Shown: positions 17,960-25,295 of the stretch, one piece after another | Position numbering within the stretch: position 1 is the stretch's first letter | How the letters are laid out: the number at the start of each line of letters is the position of its first letter | NCBI RefSeq assembly: GCF_036013955.1 | Contig: NZ_CP107903.1 | Span: forward strand, 1,054,001 to 1,118,000 | Direction of reading: 5' to 3' | DNA: 64,000 bases | Origin: Streptomyces sp. NBC_00459 | GTDB lineage: Bacteria > Actinomycetota > Actinomycetes > Streptomycetales > Streptomycetaceae | The notes under the pieces: generated by a model | Database searches by the model: none | The model's input: only the letters and a program-made list of their open reading frames with translations | Told to the model about the DNA's origin: nothing | Made by a program: the position numbers and the translations under genes

Positions 17960-18303
17960 TCAATCGGGCGGTTTCCTCCTGGGGCCGTTTCCTGGCTCCA
18001 TCGCTCACTCACCCACCGGCCGGAATCTGCACAGCCTCCGCTACCCGGCCGGTCTCGGCCGGCAGCCCAGTGGACCGCGGCCCATGCCGCCGCAAGCAGC
18101 GGATGAATCGCCTCGGACATGCCGTCAGCCTGGACCCGGCCGCGCCGCCCTGGCCCCTGTACGGCCCCTGGGTCCTGGCATCGCACCTCAGGGCAGGCGC
18201 CGCCCGGCCGCCGAACCCGACCTCGATCACCCGCTCCACCGCAGGTTCAGAGGCGTCGAAGCTCCCCCGCGCCGTCCCTCCGCCTCGCCGGGGATTCGGA
18301 ACG
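17960..18303. other. Spacer with no recognisable gene
   Basis: I see no protein family, RNA gene or strong hairpin here. The stretch separates the fucose-type operon, with its broken lutB, from the oppositely oriented GH43 operon, and may contain the far side of the deletion that truncated lutB. Confidence 0.4.
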
Positions 18304-19104
18304 TCAGTCGGCTGTCTCCCGTGCTGCCCAGTCGCGGATGAGGCCGATCGCGCGATCGGTCCGCTCCTCGTGAAGGTAGTGGCCGGTGTTCGGCCAGTGC
18401 TCGACGCGTGAGCCGGGCACCCGCAGCGTTCCGCGTTCCCACGCGGCGGCCTGCGCGGAGGTCCAGACGGTCAGCGCCGGCTGGGGGCGGCGGCGCAGAT
18501 ACGCCTCGCTGTGCGGGCGGACACCCACCGCGCCGTGGTTGGTGTACATCCCCGCGTAGGTCTGGGCGATCACATGGTCCGGCGTACCGAGCATGGTGCG
18601 GACGTGCGCGGTGCGCAGGCCGGGCGGGGCCTGCGGCGAGAACGCGTCGGCCACGAAGTCGGCGGCCGCGCGGGCCCCGTGCTGCTCGTACTCGGCGAGC
18701 CGGGCGGGGATCTGCTCGACCTCGGCGCCGTCCGCGCCGTGGGCCGGGTCGAGGGCGATGACCGAGCGGACGTGGTGCGGGTGGCGGACGGCGAGCAGGT
18801 TGACCACCTGGCCGCCCATCGAGTGTCCGACGGCGGTCACCGGTCCGGTACCCGAGGCGTCGATCAGCGCCGCGAGGTCGGCGGCCATCTCCGCCGGGGT
18901 GTTGCCCGCGTCCAACACCTCGGAACGGCCGTGGCCGCGCAGGTCGGGGACGAGGACGCGGAACCGGCCGGCGAGCGCCTCGCCGTGCGGTGACCACTCC
19001 CTCCCGTCGCCGCCCCAGCCGTGGACCAGGAGCAGAGCGGGGGCGTCCGGCGGGCCGAGGTCGGTGGAGAAGAGGCGGATACGGCCGAGGTCGAGAAGGG
19101 TCAT
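18304..19104 (-). CDS. Alpha/beta-fold hydrolase
   Basis: A 266-residue cytoplasmic esterase-like enzyme. It shows the oxyanion region LLVHGWGGDGREWSP, the nucleophile elbow VGHSMGGQ and a late histidine in WPNTGHYLHEE. Its ATG at 19104-19102 overlaps the TGA of the GH43 gene, so it is the last gene of that operon and is probably coupled to it. A role in removing acyl groups from imported oligosaccharides is plausible from context only. Confidence 0.8.
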   Translation of the reverse strand: MTLLDLGRIRLFSTDLGPPDAPALLLVHGWGGDGREWSPHGEALAGRFRVLVPDLRGHGRSEVLDAGNTPAEMAADLAALIDASGTGPVTAVGHSMGGQVVNLLAVRHPHHVRSVIALDPAHGADGAEVEQIPARLAEYEQHGARAAADFVADAFSPQAPPGLRTAHVRTMLGTPDHVIAQTYAGMYTNHGAVGVRPHSEAYLRRRPQPALTVWTSAQAAAWERGTLRVPGSRVEHWPNTGHYLHEERTDRAIGLIRDWAARETAD

Positions 19105-20696
19105 GAGAGGTGGTCCGGTTCGGTGCGGTAGGTGGCGTGGGTGAAGTCCGCGTGGACGCCCGCGCCGTCGAGGTCCTGGACCCACAGTCCCAGCATGGCG
19201 CCCGTGAAGCCGAGGACCCTCAGCTGTCCGTCGTGGAATTCGTCGGCGTGCTCGTCCGACAGGACGGTGGCGTCGAGACACGGTCCCAGTGGCCGGATAC
19301 CTCTGCGGCCGGTGTCGTACGAGAAGTGCAGATCAGAACCGTCGAGTTCGGCACGCAACAGGACGGGGTGCCCGGCTTCGATCGGGATGACGGGAGGGTG
19401 CGCGGTGAGCTTTCCGGCCGCACAGCTCAGGGCTCGCAGTACGGGGGATCCGTCGTCCTCGGCGGTGACGTACAGGTAGTGCCAGTTGCGGGTGTTGTAG
19501 TAGGCGGTGAGTCCGGCCAGGTGGTCGGGCGTACGAGGGGTGAAGGTCAGTGCGGTCTCGAAGGAGCAGTTCCGGGCCGTCACCCGGCGGGCGACCAGGC
19601 TGGGGGTGCGGCGGCCGGCCGGGGACTGGCCGCCCCGGATACGGAGCCGCCCCGATGCCGGTTCGATCCACTCGGGGCCGGCGGGGCGGCGCAGGGTCGA
19701 CCAGTCGGGTCCGAGGGCCGGAGCGTCGAAGTGGTCCGTCACTGGAGGTTCGAGGACAGGGGCGGGCATGAGGTCCGGTGCCGGAACCGTGACGGCCGGG
19801 ATCGCGCCCGCGATGCGTGGCCAGCCGTCCTCGGTCCAGGTCACGGGTTGCAGAGCGGTCTCCCGGCCGAGCACACAGCGTCCGCGCTCGGTCTGGGGGC
19901 GGGCGGTGATGTGGGCCGCGTACCACTGGTCCGTCGGCGTCCGGACCAGCGAGCAGTGGCCGGCTTTCTGGAGTTCCAGCGTCGCATCGTGCCGGGAGGT
20001 GAGCAGGGGTCCGGCCGGGTCGGGCTCGTACAGGCCGAGCAGTTCGCGGGAGCGGGCGACGGCCGCCCCATGCTCGTAGCCGGTGCCGCCTTCGGCGTGC
20101 ACCAAGTAGTACCAGCCGTCCCGGTGGTACAGGTGCGGGCCCTCGGCGACCCCGGCGGCGGTGCCCACGGAGATCGTCCGGACCTCACCGAGCAGGGCGT
20201 GTGCCGCGCGGTCGTACTCCTGGATTTCGATGCCCGCGAACGACTCGTGCTCGGGCCTCCAGTCGTAGCGCATGTTCAGCAGCCAGCTCCGGCCGTCGTG
20301 GTCGTGGAACAGAGAGACGTCGAAGCCCCGCCCGTGCAGCGGTACCGGGTCGGACCACGGGCCCTCGATGGCGGGGGCGGTGGTGACGAAGTTGGGCAGG
20401 TCCTTCCAGCCCTCGGCATACGTGTCGACGACGGTGAAGACGAGGTGGAACAGGCCGTCGACGTACGACAGTCCGGGCGCCCAGATGCCTCCGGAGTCGG
20501 GGACGCCCGTCAGGTCGAGGAGTCGGGTGCTGTCCAGGATCCCGCCCAGGGAGCGCCAGTTGACGAGGTCGCGGGAGTGGTGGACGCGTACGCCCGGGTA
20601 CCACTCGAAGGTGGACGTGGCGAGGTAGAAGTCGTCGCCGACCCGCAGGATCGCCGGGTCGGGTTCGAAGCCGCGCAGGACGGGGTTGTGGATCAC
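19101..20696 (-). CDS. GH43-family beta-xylosidase / alpha-L-arabinofuranosidase
   Basis: A 531-residue enzyme without a signal peptide, so it probably acts inside the cell on imported oligosaccharides. The five-blade propeller residues are visible: base D13 in GFEPDPAI, pKa-modulating D126 in GFDVSLFHD and acid E185 in GVAEGPHLY. The C-terminal ~200 residues form the beta-sandwich typical of long GH43 xylosidases (FSYDTGRRGIRPLGP, GAMLGLWVQDLDG). It starts with GTG at 20696, seven bases after the permease stop, and overlaps the hydrolase gene by four bases. Confidence 0.88.
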   Translation of the reverse strand: MIHNPVLRGFEPDPAILRVGDDFYLATSTFEWYPGVRVHHSRDLVNWRSLGGILDSTRLLDLTGVPDSGGIWAPGLSYVDGLFHLVFTVVDTYAEGWKDLPNFVTTAPAIEGPWSDPVPLHGRGFDVSLFHDHDGRSWLLNMRYDWRPEHESFAGIEIQEYDRAAHALLGEVRTISVGTAAGVAEGPHLYHRDGWYYLVHAEGGTGYEHGAAVARSRELLGLYEPDPAGPLLTSRHDATLELQKAGHCSLVRTPTDQWYAAHITARPQTERGRCVLGRETALQPVTWTEDGWPRIAGAIPAVTVPAPDLMPAPVLEPPVTDHFDAPALGPDWSTLRRPAGPEWIEPASGRLRIRGGQSPAGRRTPSLVARRVTARNCSFETALTFTPRTPDHLAGLTAYYNTRNWHYLYVTAEDDGSPVLRALSCAAGKLTAHPPVIPIEAGHPVLLRAELDGSDLHFSYDTGRRGIRPLGPCLDATVLSDEHADEFHDGQLRVLGFTGAMLGLWVQDLDGAGVHADFTHATYRTEPDHLS

Positions 20697-20703
20697 ACGT
20701 ACC

Positions 20704-21570
20704 TCACTTGAGGCTGCCCATGAGGATTCCGCTGCGCCAGTACTTCTGGAGCGAGAACATGAAGACGGCGAGCGGCACGATGGACAGCAGCGATCCGGTC
20801 AGGACGAGGGTGTTCATGTCCCGGGCGTTCTGGGCCTGTTGGAGCCAGGAGTACAGGCCCAGGCTGACGGGGAAGGTCCGCTCTCCGGTGAGCATGAACA
20901 GGGGCAGGAAGAAGTTGTTCCAGATGTCGATGAAGACGAGCATGAAGATGGTGACGCCGCCGGTGCGCATCAGCCGCAGCGCCACCGCCCAGAAGATCCG
21001 CAGCTCGCTCGCGCCGTCGATACGGGCGGCCTCCATCAGCTCGGTGGGCACGGAGCTGTCCGCGTACACCTTGCCCAGGTAGACCGCGAACGGGTTGATG
21101 AAGTACGGGATGAGCACCGACCAGATGGTGTTGGTCAGGCCGATCTTCGCGAAGACGAGATAGAGCGGGAACGCCAGCAGGGTGCTCGGCAGCAGCGAGG
21201 CTCCGACGATGACCGCGAACAGCGCGCCCCGGCCCCGGAACTCGAACTTCGACATCGCGTAACCGGCGGCGAGCGAGATGAGCGTGCAGCCCGCCGCGCC
21301 GAGCGTCGAGTACAGGATCGAGTTGCCCATCCAGCGGGTGAACACCCCGTCGTGGTAGGTCCAGATGCCCTTGAGGTTGCCGGTCAGGTGGTTGTCGGAG
21401 AACCACAGGCCGAAGGTGGAATAGAGGTCGGTCTGGTTCTTGGTCGCGGAGACGATCAGGAACCAGGTGGGGGCGAGCGAGTACAGCACGAAGAGGACCA
21501 GCAGCCCCGTGGTGAGGGCCACCGCCCGGCGGGTGGGGCGCGCTCCGCCCCCGGTGGTGACGCCGCTCAT
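20704..21570 (-). CDS. Sugar ABC importer permease (MalG type)
   Basis: A 288-residue membrane protein with six predicted segments and the coupling loop EAARIDGASELRIFWAVALRLM. The ATG at 21570 overlaps the stop of the preceding permease (ATGA). It pairs with the 21567-22517 permease and the 22552-23877 binding protein. No ATPase is encoded nearby, so it would depend on a shared one such as MsiK. Confidence 0.88.
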   Translation of the reverse strand: MSGVTTGGGARPTRRAVALTTGLLVLFVLYSLAPTWFLIVSATKNQTDLYSTFGLWFSDNHLTGNLKGIWTYHDGVFTRWMGNSILYSTLGAAGCTLISLAAGYAMSKFEFRGRGALFAVIVGASLLPSTLLAFPLYLVFAKIGLTNTIWSVLIPYFINPFAVYLGKVYADSSVPTELMEAARIDGASELRIFWAVALRLMRTGGVTIFMLVFIDIWNNFFLPLFMLTGERTFPVSLGLYSWLQQAQNARDMNTLVLTGSLLSIVPLAVFMFSLQKYWRSGILMGSLK

Positions 21571-22517
21571 GACACCTTCCTGTTCGTGACGTGGTAGAAG
21601 ACGAAGGCGAGGATTCCGGTGACCACGGCCAGGACCAGCGACTCGGCCGCGGCGTACTGGTAGTTGCCGGTCTTGAACGCCTTGTCGTAGATCTCCATCA
21701 TCGGCGTGAAGTCGGTGTTGATCGACTCCGGTGCGATCTGCCGCAGCATCAGCGGTTCGGCGAACAGCTGGAGCCGGCCGATCAGGGAGAACATGCCCGT
21801 CAGGACCAGGATGCCGGTGATGTTGGGGATCTTGACGGACCAGGCGATGCGCCACTCCCGGGCCCCGTCGAGCCGTGCCGCCTCGTACAGCTCACGCGGC
21901 AGCGCCTGCAACGCGGCGGAGATCAGGATCATGTTGAAGCCGACGCCCTGCCAGGTGAGCAGATTGCCCAGGGAGAGGTAGGTGTTCAGGCCGCCGAAGA
22001 AGTCGATGTCCGCGCCGGCCCGGTGGGCCATGTCCAGCAGCGGGGAGCCGGTCGGGCTGTAGAGGAACAGCCACATCACGGTCGACACCACGGCGGGCAC
22101 GACGTACGGGATGAGCAGCGCCGCCCGGAAGAACCGCACCGCGCGGGCTGCCACCCCGTCCAGGAGCAGGGCGAGCAGCAGGGACAGCCCGAGCATCACC
22201 GTGAGCTGCGCCGTGCCGAACAGCAGGGTGCGCAGCATGCTCGACCAGAAGGCGCCGTCGCCCAGGACCCCGGAGAAGTTGGCGAAGCCGCTGAAGACGA
22301 CCCGGGTCGGGCCGAAGCCGAGACCACTGCTCTTCTTCTCGTACAGGCTCTGGCTGAGGGCGTAGCCGATCGGTACGACATAGGTGGCCACGAAGCCCAG
22401 CAGAAAGGGCAGCGCGAAGAGCAGCCCGTTGCGGGCTCCCCTTCTCCGGGGCCGGGGGGAGGAGCGCCGGCCCGGGGAGCCGGTGGCGACCTTCGCGGGT
22501 CGCGTGAGGGTGGACAC
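21567..22517 (-). CDS. Sugar ABC importer permease (MalF type)
   Basis: A 316-residue permease that starts with GTG. A basic cytoplasmic N-terminus rich in RRSSPRPRRRG precedes the first membrane segment, and the coupling loop is EAARLDGAREWRIAWSVKIPN. It sits 34 bases after the binding-protein gene and overlaps the second permease. It belongs to the GH43 operon and therefore probably imports xylo-, arabino- or galacto-oligosaccharides. Confidence 0.88.
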   Translation of the reverse strand: MSTLTRPAKVATGSPGRRSSPRPRRRGARNGLLFALPFLLGFVATYVVPIGYALSQSLYEKKSSGLGFGPTRVVFSGFANFSGVLGDGAFWSSMLRTLLFGTAQLTVMLGLSLLLALLLDGVAARAVRFFRAALLIPYVVPAVVSTVMWLFLYSPTGSPLLDMAHRAGADIDFFGGLNTYLSLGNLLTWQGVGFNMILISAALQALPRELYEAARLDGAREWRIAWSVKIPNITGILVLTGMFSLIGRLQLFAEPLMLRQIAPESINTDFTPMMEIYDKAFKTGNYQYAAAESLVLAVVTGILAFVFYHVTNRKVS

Positions 22518-22551
22518 GGGTGTCTCCAGGGATGGGTCCTGCGGGGTGGGG

Positions 22552-23877
22552 TCAGCTGCCGGCGACGGCCTTGATGCCCTTGGACTTCAGGTCGTCCAGG
22601 GTCCACTTCTGCAGTGAGGCGAGCATGTCCTTCACCTTGAGCTGCTTGTTCATGACCTTGCCCCACTGCTTCTGCATCTCGGAGTACATGGACGCGTAGT
22701 CGGGCCCGTACTGCCACTGGTCGCCGACCCGGGCGGCGGCCGTGGTGATCACCTGCGCGCTGTCCGACTTCCCGTTGAACATGTCGGTCGGGATGATCTT
22801 GTCGACGTACGGCGAGACGTCCTTGACGGCGGGAAAGAGGCCGGACTTGGAGGCGGGGTCGGTGAGCGTCGTCAGCGACTCCTTGCTGCTGGACAGCCAG
22901 GCGGCGAACTCGGCGGCGCGGTCGGGGTACTTGCAGCCCTTGAGGACGGCGGTGGTGTCGAAGTTGCTGGACGTGCGCGGCTGGGCGGTGTCGAAGACGG
23001 GTGCGTCGGCGAGCTGCCACTTGCCCTTCGACTTGGGGAAGTTGGTGTCGTAGATCGGCAGCTGCCAGGTGGAGGTGGTCATCGCGATCGTCTTGCCGAG
23101 GTCCCAGGTCTTGAAGACGCCCGGGTCGGCGTACGAGGCGTTGGACGCGAGGTCGTTGTCCACCAGCTGCTGGACGACGTCACCGGCCCTCAGGGCCGCG
23201 GGCGAGGTGAGGCCGATGACCCAGTGGTCGCCGTCGACCTTGTACCACTGCGCGCCCGCCTGCCAGGACAGGTCCACGAGGGTACTGGGGTCCTCACCCG
23301 CCATGTTGAAGATCTTGACGTTCTTGTTCTGCTTCTGGGCCTTCTTGCCGGCGGCGATCAGGTCGTCCCAGGTCTTGGGTGCCACGATGCCGTACTTCTG
23401 GAAGAGGTCGGCCCGGTAGGCGGTGAACAGCGGCGAGGAGCCGGCCGGGATGCCGAAGGTGGTGCCGCCGGGGCTGACCGCGTTCCACGCCGGTGCGGTG
23501 TACGCGCTCCTGTACTTGGCCGCCACCTTGGTGATGTCGGTCAGCAGGCCGTCGGCGGCGAAGTTCGCCAGGTTCATTCCGTCCATCTTCGACAGACAGG
23601 GCGCGGTGCCCGCGTTCACCGCGGCCCGCAGTTTCTGGTAGGCGGAGTCGCCGGCCACGTTGACGAACGTGACCTGGGTGTCGGGGTGCTCCTTGTTCCA
23701 CACCTTGGTCTGGGCCTCGATGCCCTCGGTCCAGCTCCAGAACTGCAGCGTGACCTTGCCCTTCGTGCTCTTGCCGGCGGAGTCGGAGTCACCGCCGCCA
23801 CCACAGGCGGCGAGCAGGACGGACAGGGACGCCACGGTGGCCACCGAGGCGAGAGCTCTGGTACGGAACAGGGACAT
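22552..23877 (-). CDS. Sugar ABC importer, solute-binding lipoprotein
   Basis: A 441-residue lipoprotein. The ATG at 23877 opens onto a signal peptide ending in the lipobox VLLAAC followed by a glycine/serine/aspartate linker. The mature part begins VTLQFWSWTEGIEAQTKVWNKEHPDTQV, typical of family-1 sugar-binding proteins. The upstream in-frame ATG at 23982 would put the predicted LacI operator inside the coding region, so I reject it. It is the first gene of a minus-strand operon leading through two permeases to GH43 and the hydrolase. Confidence 0.87.
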   Translation of the reverse strand: MSLFRTRALASVATVASLSVLLAACGGGGDSDSAGKSTKGKVTLQFWSWTEGIEAQTKVWNKEHPDTQVTFVNVAGDSAYQKLRAAVNAGTAPCLSKMDGMNLANFAADGLLTDITKVAAKYRSAYTAPAWNAVSPGGTTFGIPAGSSPLFTAYRADLFQKYGIVAPKTWDDLIAAGKKAQKQNKNVKIFNMAGEDPSTLVDLSWQAGAQWYKVDGDHWVIGLTSPAALRAGDVVQQLVDNDLASNASYADPGVFKTWDLGKTIAMTTSTWQLPIYDTNFPKSKGKWQLADAPVFDTAQPRTSSNFDTTAVLKGCKYPDRAAEFAAWLSSSKESLTTLTDPASKSGLFPAVKDVSPYVDKIIPTDMFNGKSDSAQVITTAAARVGDQWQYGPDYASMYSEMQKQWGKVMNKQLKVKDMLASLQKWTLDDLKSKGIKAVAGS

Positions 23878-23936
23878 CGGCCCTCCACACAGGGAACTGG
23901 ACGGCGCTCGCGGTGGGGGAACCGGCGCGGTCGGAT

Positions 23937-23950
23937 AGTAATCGTTTGCC
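23937..23950. promoter_or_regulatory. LacI-type operator upstream of the importer operon
   Basis: AGTAATCGTTTGCC matches the symmetric consensus AGTAAACGTTTACT, which I derived from this window, at 10 of 14 positions. It lies 60 bases upstream of the binding-protein start at 23877. Confidence 0.5.
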
Positions 23951-24114
23951 GTGGACCGTAAGACGGGAGACGTGCGGACCACAAGAGGCTCCGATGGGAT
24001 TGTTTCGTCAAACTTTCCAGAACGTTACCTAACTACCATTTTGGCCTGGGTAATCACGCCATCTCAACACGTTCCGTATCCATTCATGTCGATCAAGTGA
24101 CGTTGTTTTGAATG

Positions 24115-24158
24115 TTGACCTCCCCCGTGGTGGCTCCGTAGCTTGGAATACGTTTACT
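24115..24158 (+). promoter_or_regulatory. Sigma-70-like promoter with LacI-type operator over the start site
   Basis: TTGACC (24115-24120) and TAGCTT (24139-24144) are separated by 18 bases. The palindrome GGAATACGTTTACT (24145-24158, 11 of 14 to the local consensus) follows directly, where a bound repressor would block initiation of the dehydrogenase gene at 24176. Confidence 0.6.
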
Positions 24159-24175
24159 TAAAGAGCAGGAGTGCC

Positions 24176-25189
24176 ATGTCCACGTCCCCGCTGCCCGCCA
24201 CCGTGTTCGCGATGAACCCGGTACATCTGCCCGAGCTCTTCCCGCCATCCCTCATGGTCCGGCTGCAGGAGCTGGCGACGATCGAACCGGGCCTCGTCGT
24301 CCAGGACTTCACGGATCCCGCGGCGGCCCGCGCACTGGCTCGGGCCGAGGTGCTGATCACCGGCTGGGGCTGTCCTCACATCGGTGCGGAGGTGCTGGAC
24401 ACGGCTCCCCGGCTACGTGCCGTCCTGCACACGGGTGGCAGCGTACGCAGCATGGTCGGGGACGCCTTCTGGGACCGCGGGCTGACCATCTCCAGTGCGG
24501 TCGACGCCAACGCACTGCCCGTCGCGGAGTACACGCTCGCCGCGATCCTGCTCGCCGGGAAGGACGCCTTCGGGCTTCGCGAACGCTTCCGCGCCGAGCG
24601 AGTCCACCCGGCTCCCGGCGACTACGCCACGGTCGGCAACCTCGGCCGCCGGGTCGGGATCGTCGGCGCCTCCCGGGTGGGCCGCCGCGTGCTGGAACTT
24701 CTGCGGCCCTTCGACCTCTCGGTCAGCCTGTACGACCCGTACGTGGCCGACAGCGACGCCCGGGCGCTCGGCGCCGTACCGCTGCCCCTCGACGAACTGC
24801 TCCGCACCAGCGACGTGGTCAGCGTGCACGCGCCCGACACCCCTGAGACGTACCGGATGCTCAGCCGTGACGGGCTCGCCCTGATCCCCGACGGGGGTGT
24901 GCTGATCAACACCGCGCGGGGCGCCCTCGTCGACACCGAAGCCCTCACGGACGAGCTGGTCTCCGGCCGGATCAGCGCCGTACTGGACGTGACCGAACCG
25001 GAGCCGCTCCCCGTCGACTCCCCTCTGTACCGCCTGCCCAACGTCTTCCTCACCCCGCACATCGCCGGTTCTCTCGGCAACGAGCTGGCGCGCCTCGGCG
25101 GCGCGGTCGTGGCGGAACTCGAACGCCTCGTGGCCGGCCTCGAACCGGCCCACGCCGTGCGCCGGGCCGAGCTGGCCATCAGCGCCTGA
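24176..25189 (+). CDS. D-isomer-specific 2-hydroxyacid dehydrogenase
   Basis: A 337-residue NAD(P)-dependent oxidoreductase. The nucleotide-binding part includes LGRRVGIVGASRVGRRVLELL and the catalytic R, E and H are visible in NTARGALVDTEAL, DVTEPEPLP and LTPHIAGS. I use the ATG at 24176, preceded by GCAGGAG; the longer frame begins inside the promoter. It is divergent from the importer operon and 106 bases ahead of the Tat-exported protein gene, with which it is probably cotranscribed. Its substrate may be a keto or hydroxy acid from uronate or deoxysugar breakdown, an inference from context only. Confidence 0.85.
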   Translation: MSTSPLPATVFAMNPVHLPELFPPSLMVRLQELATIEPGLVVQDFTDPAAARALARAEVLITGWGCPHIGAEVLDTAPRLRAVLHTGGSVRSMVGDAFWDRGLTISSAVDANALPVAEYTLAAILLAGKDAFGLRERFRAERVHPAPGDYATVGNLGRRVGIVGASRVGRRVLELLRPFDLSVSLYDPYVADSDARALGAVPLPLDELLRTSDVVSVHAPDTPETYRMLSRDGLALIPDGGVLINTARGALVDTEALTDELVSGRISAVLDVTEPEPLPVDSPLYRLPNVFLTPHIAGSLGNELARLGGAVVAELERLVAGLEPAHAVRRAELAISA

Positions 25190-25295
25190 TTCTCCGCTCA
25201 CCGGGCCGCCGCCCCGCAGCCGGCGCCCGGCCCTCTCCTCCACGGGCCGCCACCACTCCCGGTGGCCGAAGCCGCACCCGAAAGGAAACCCGCCC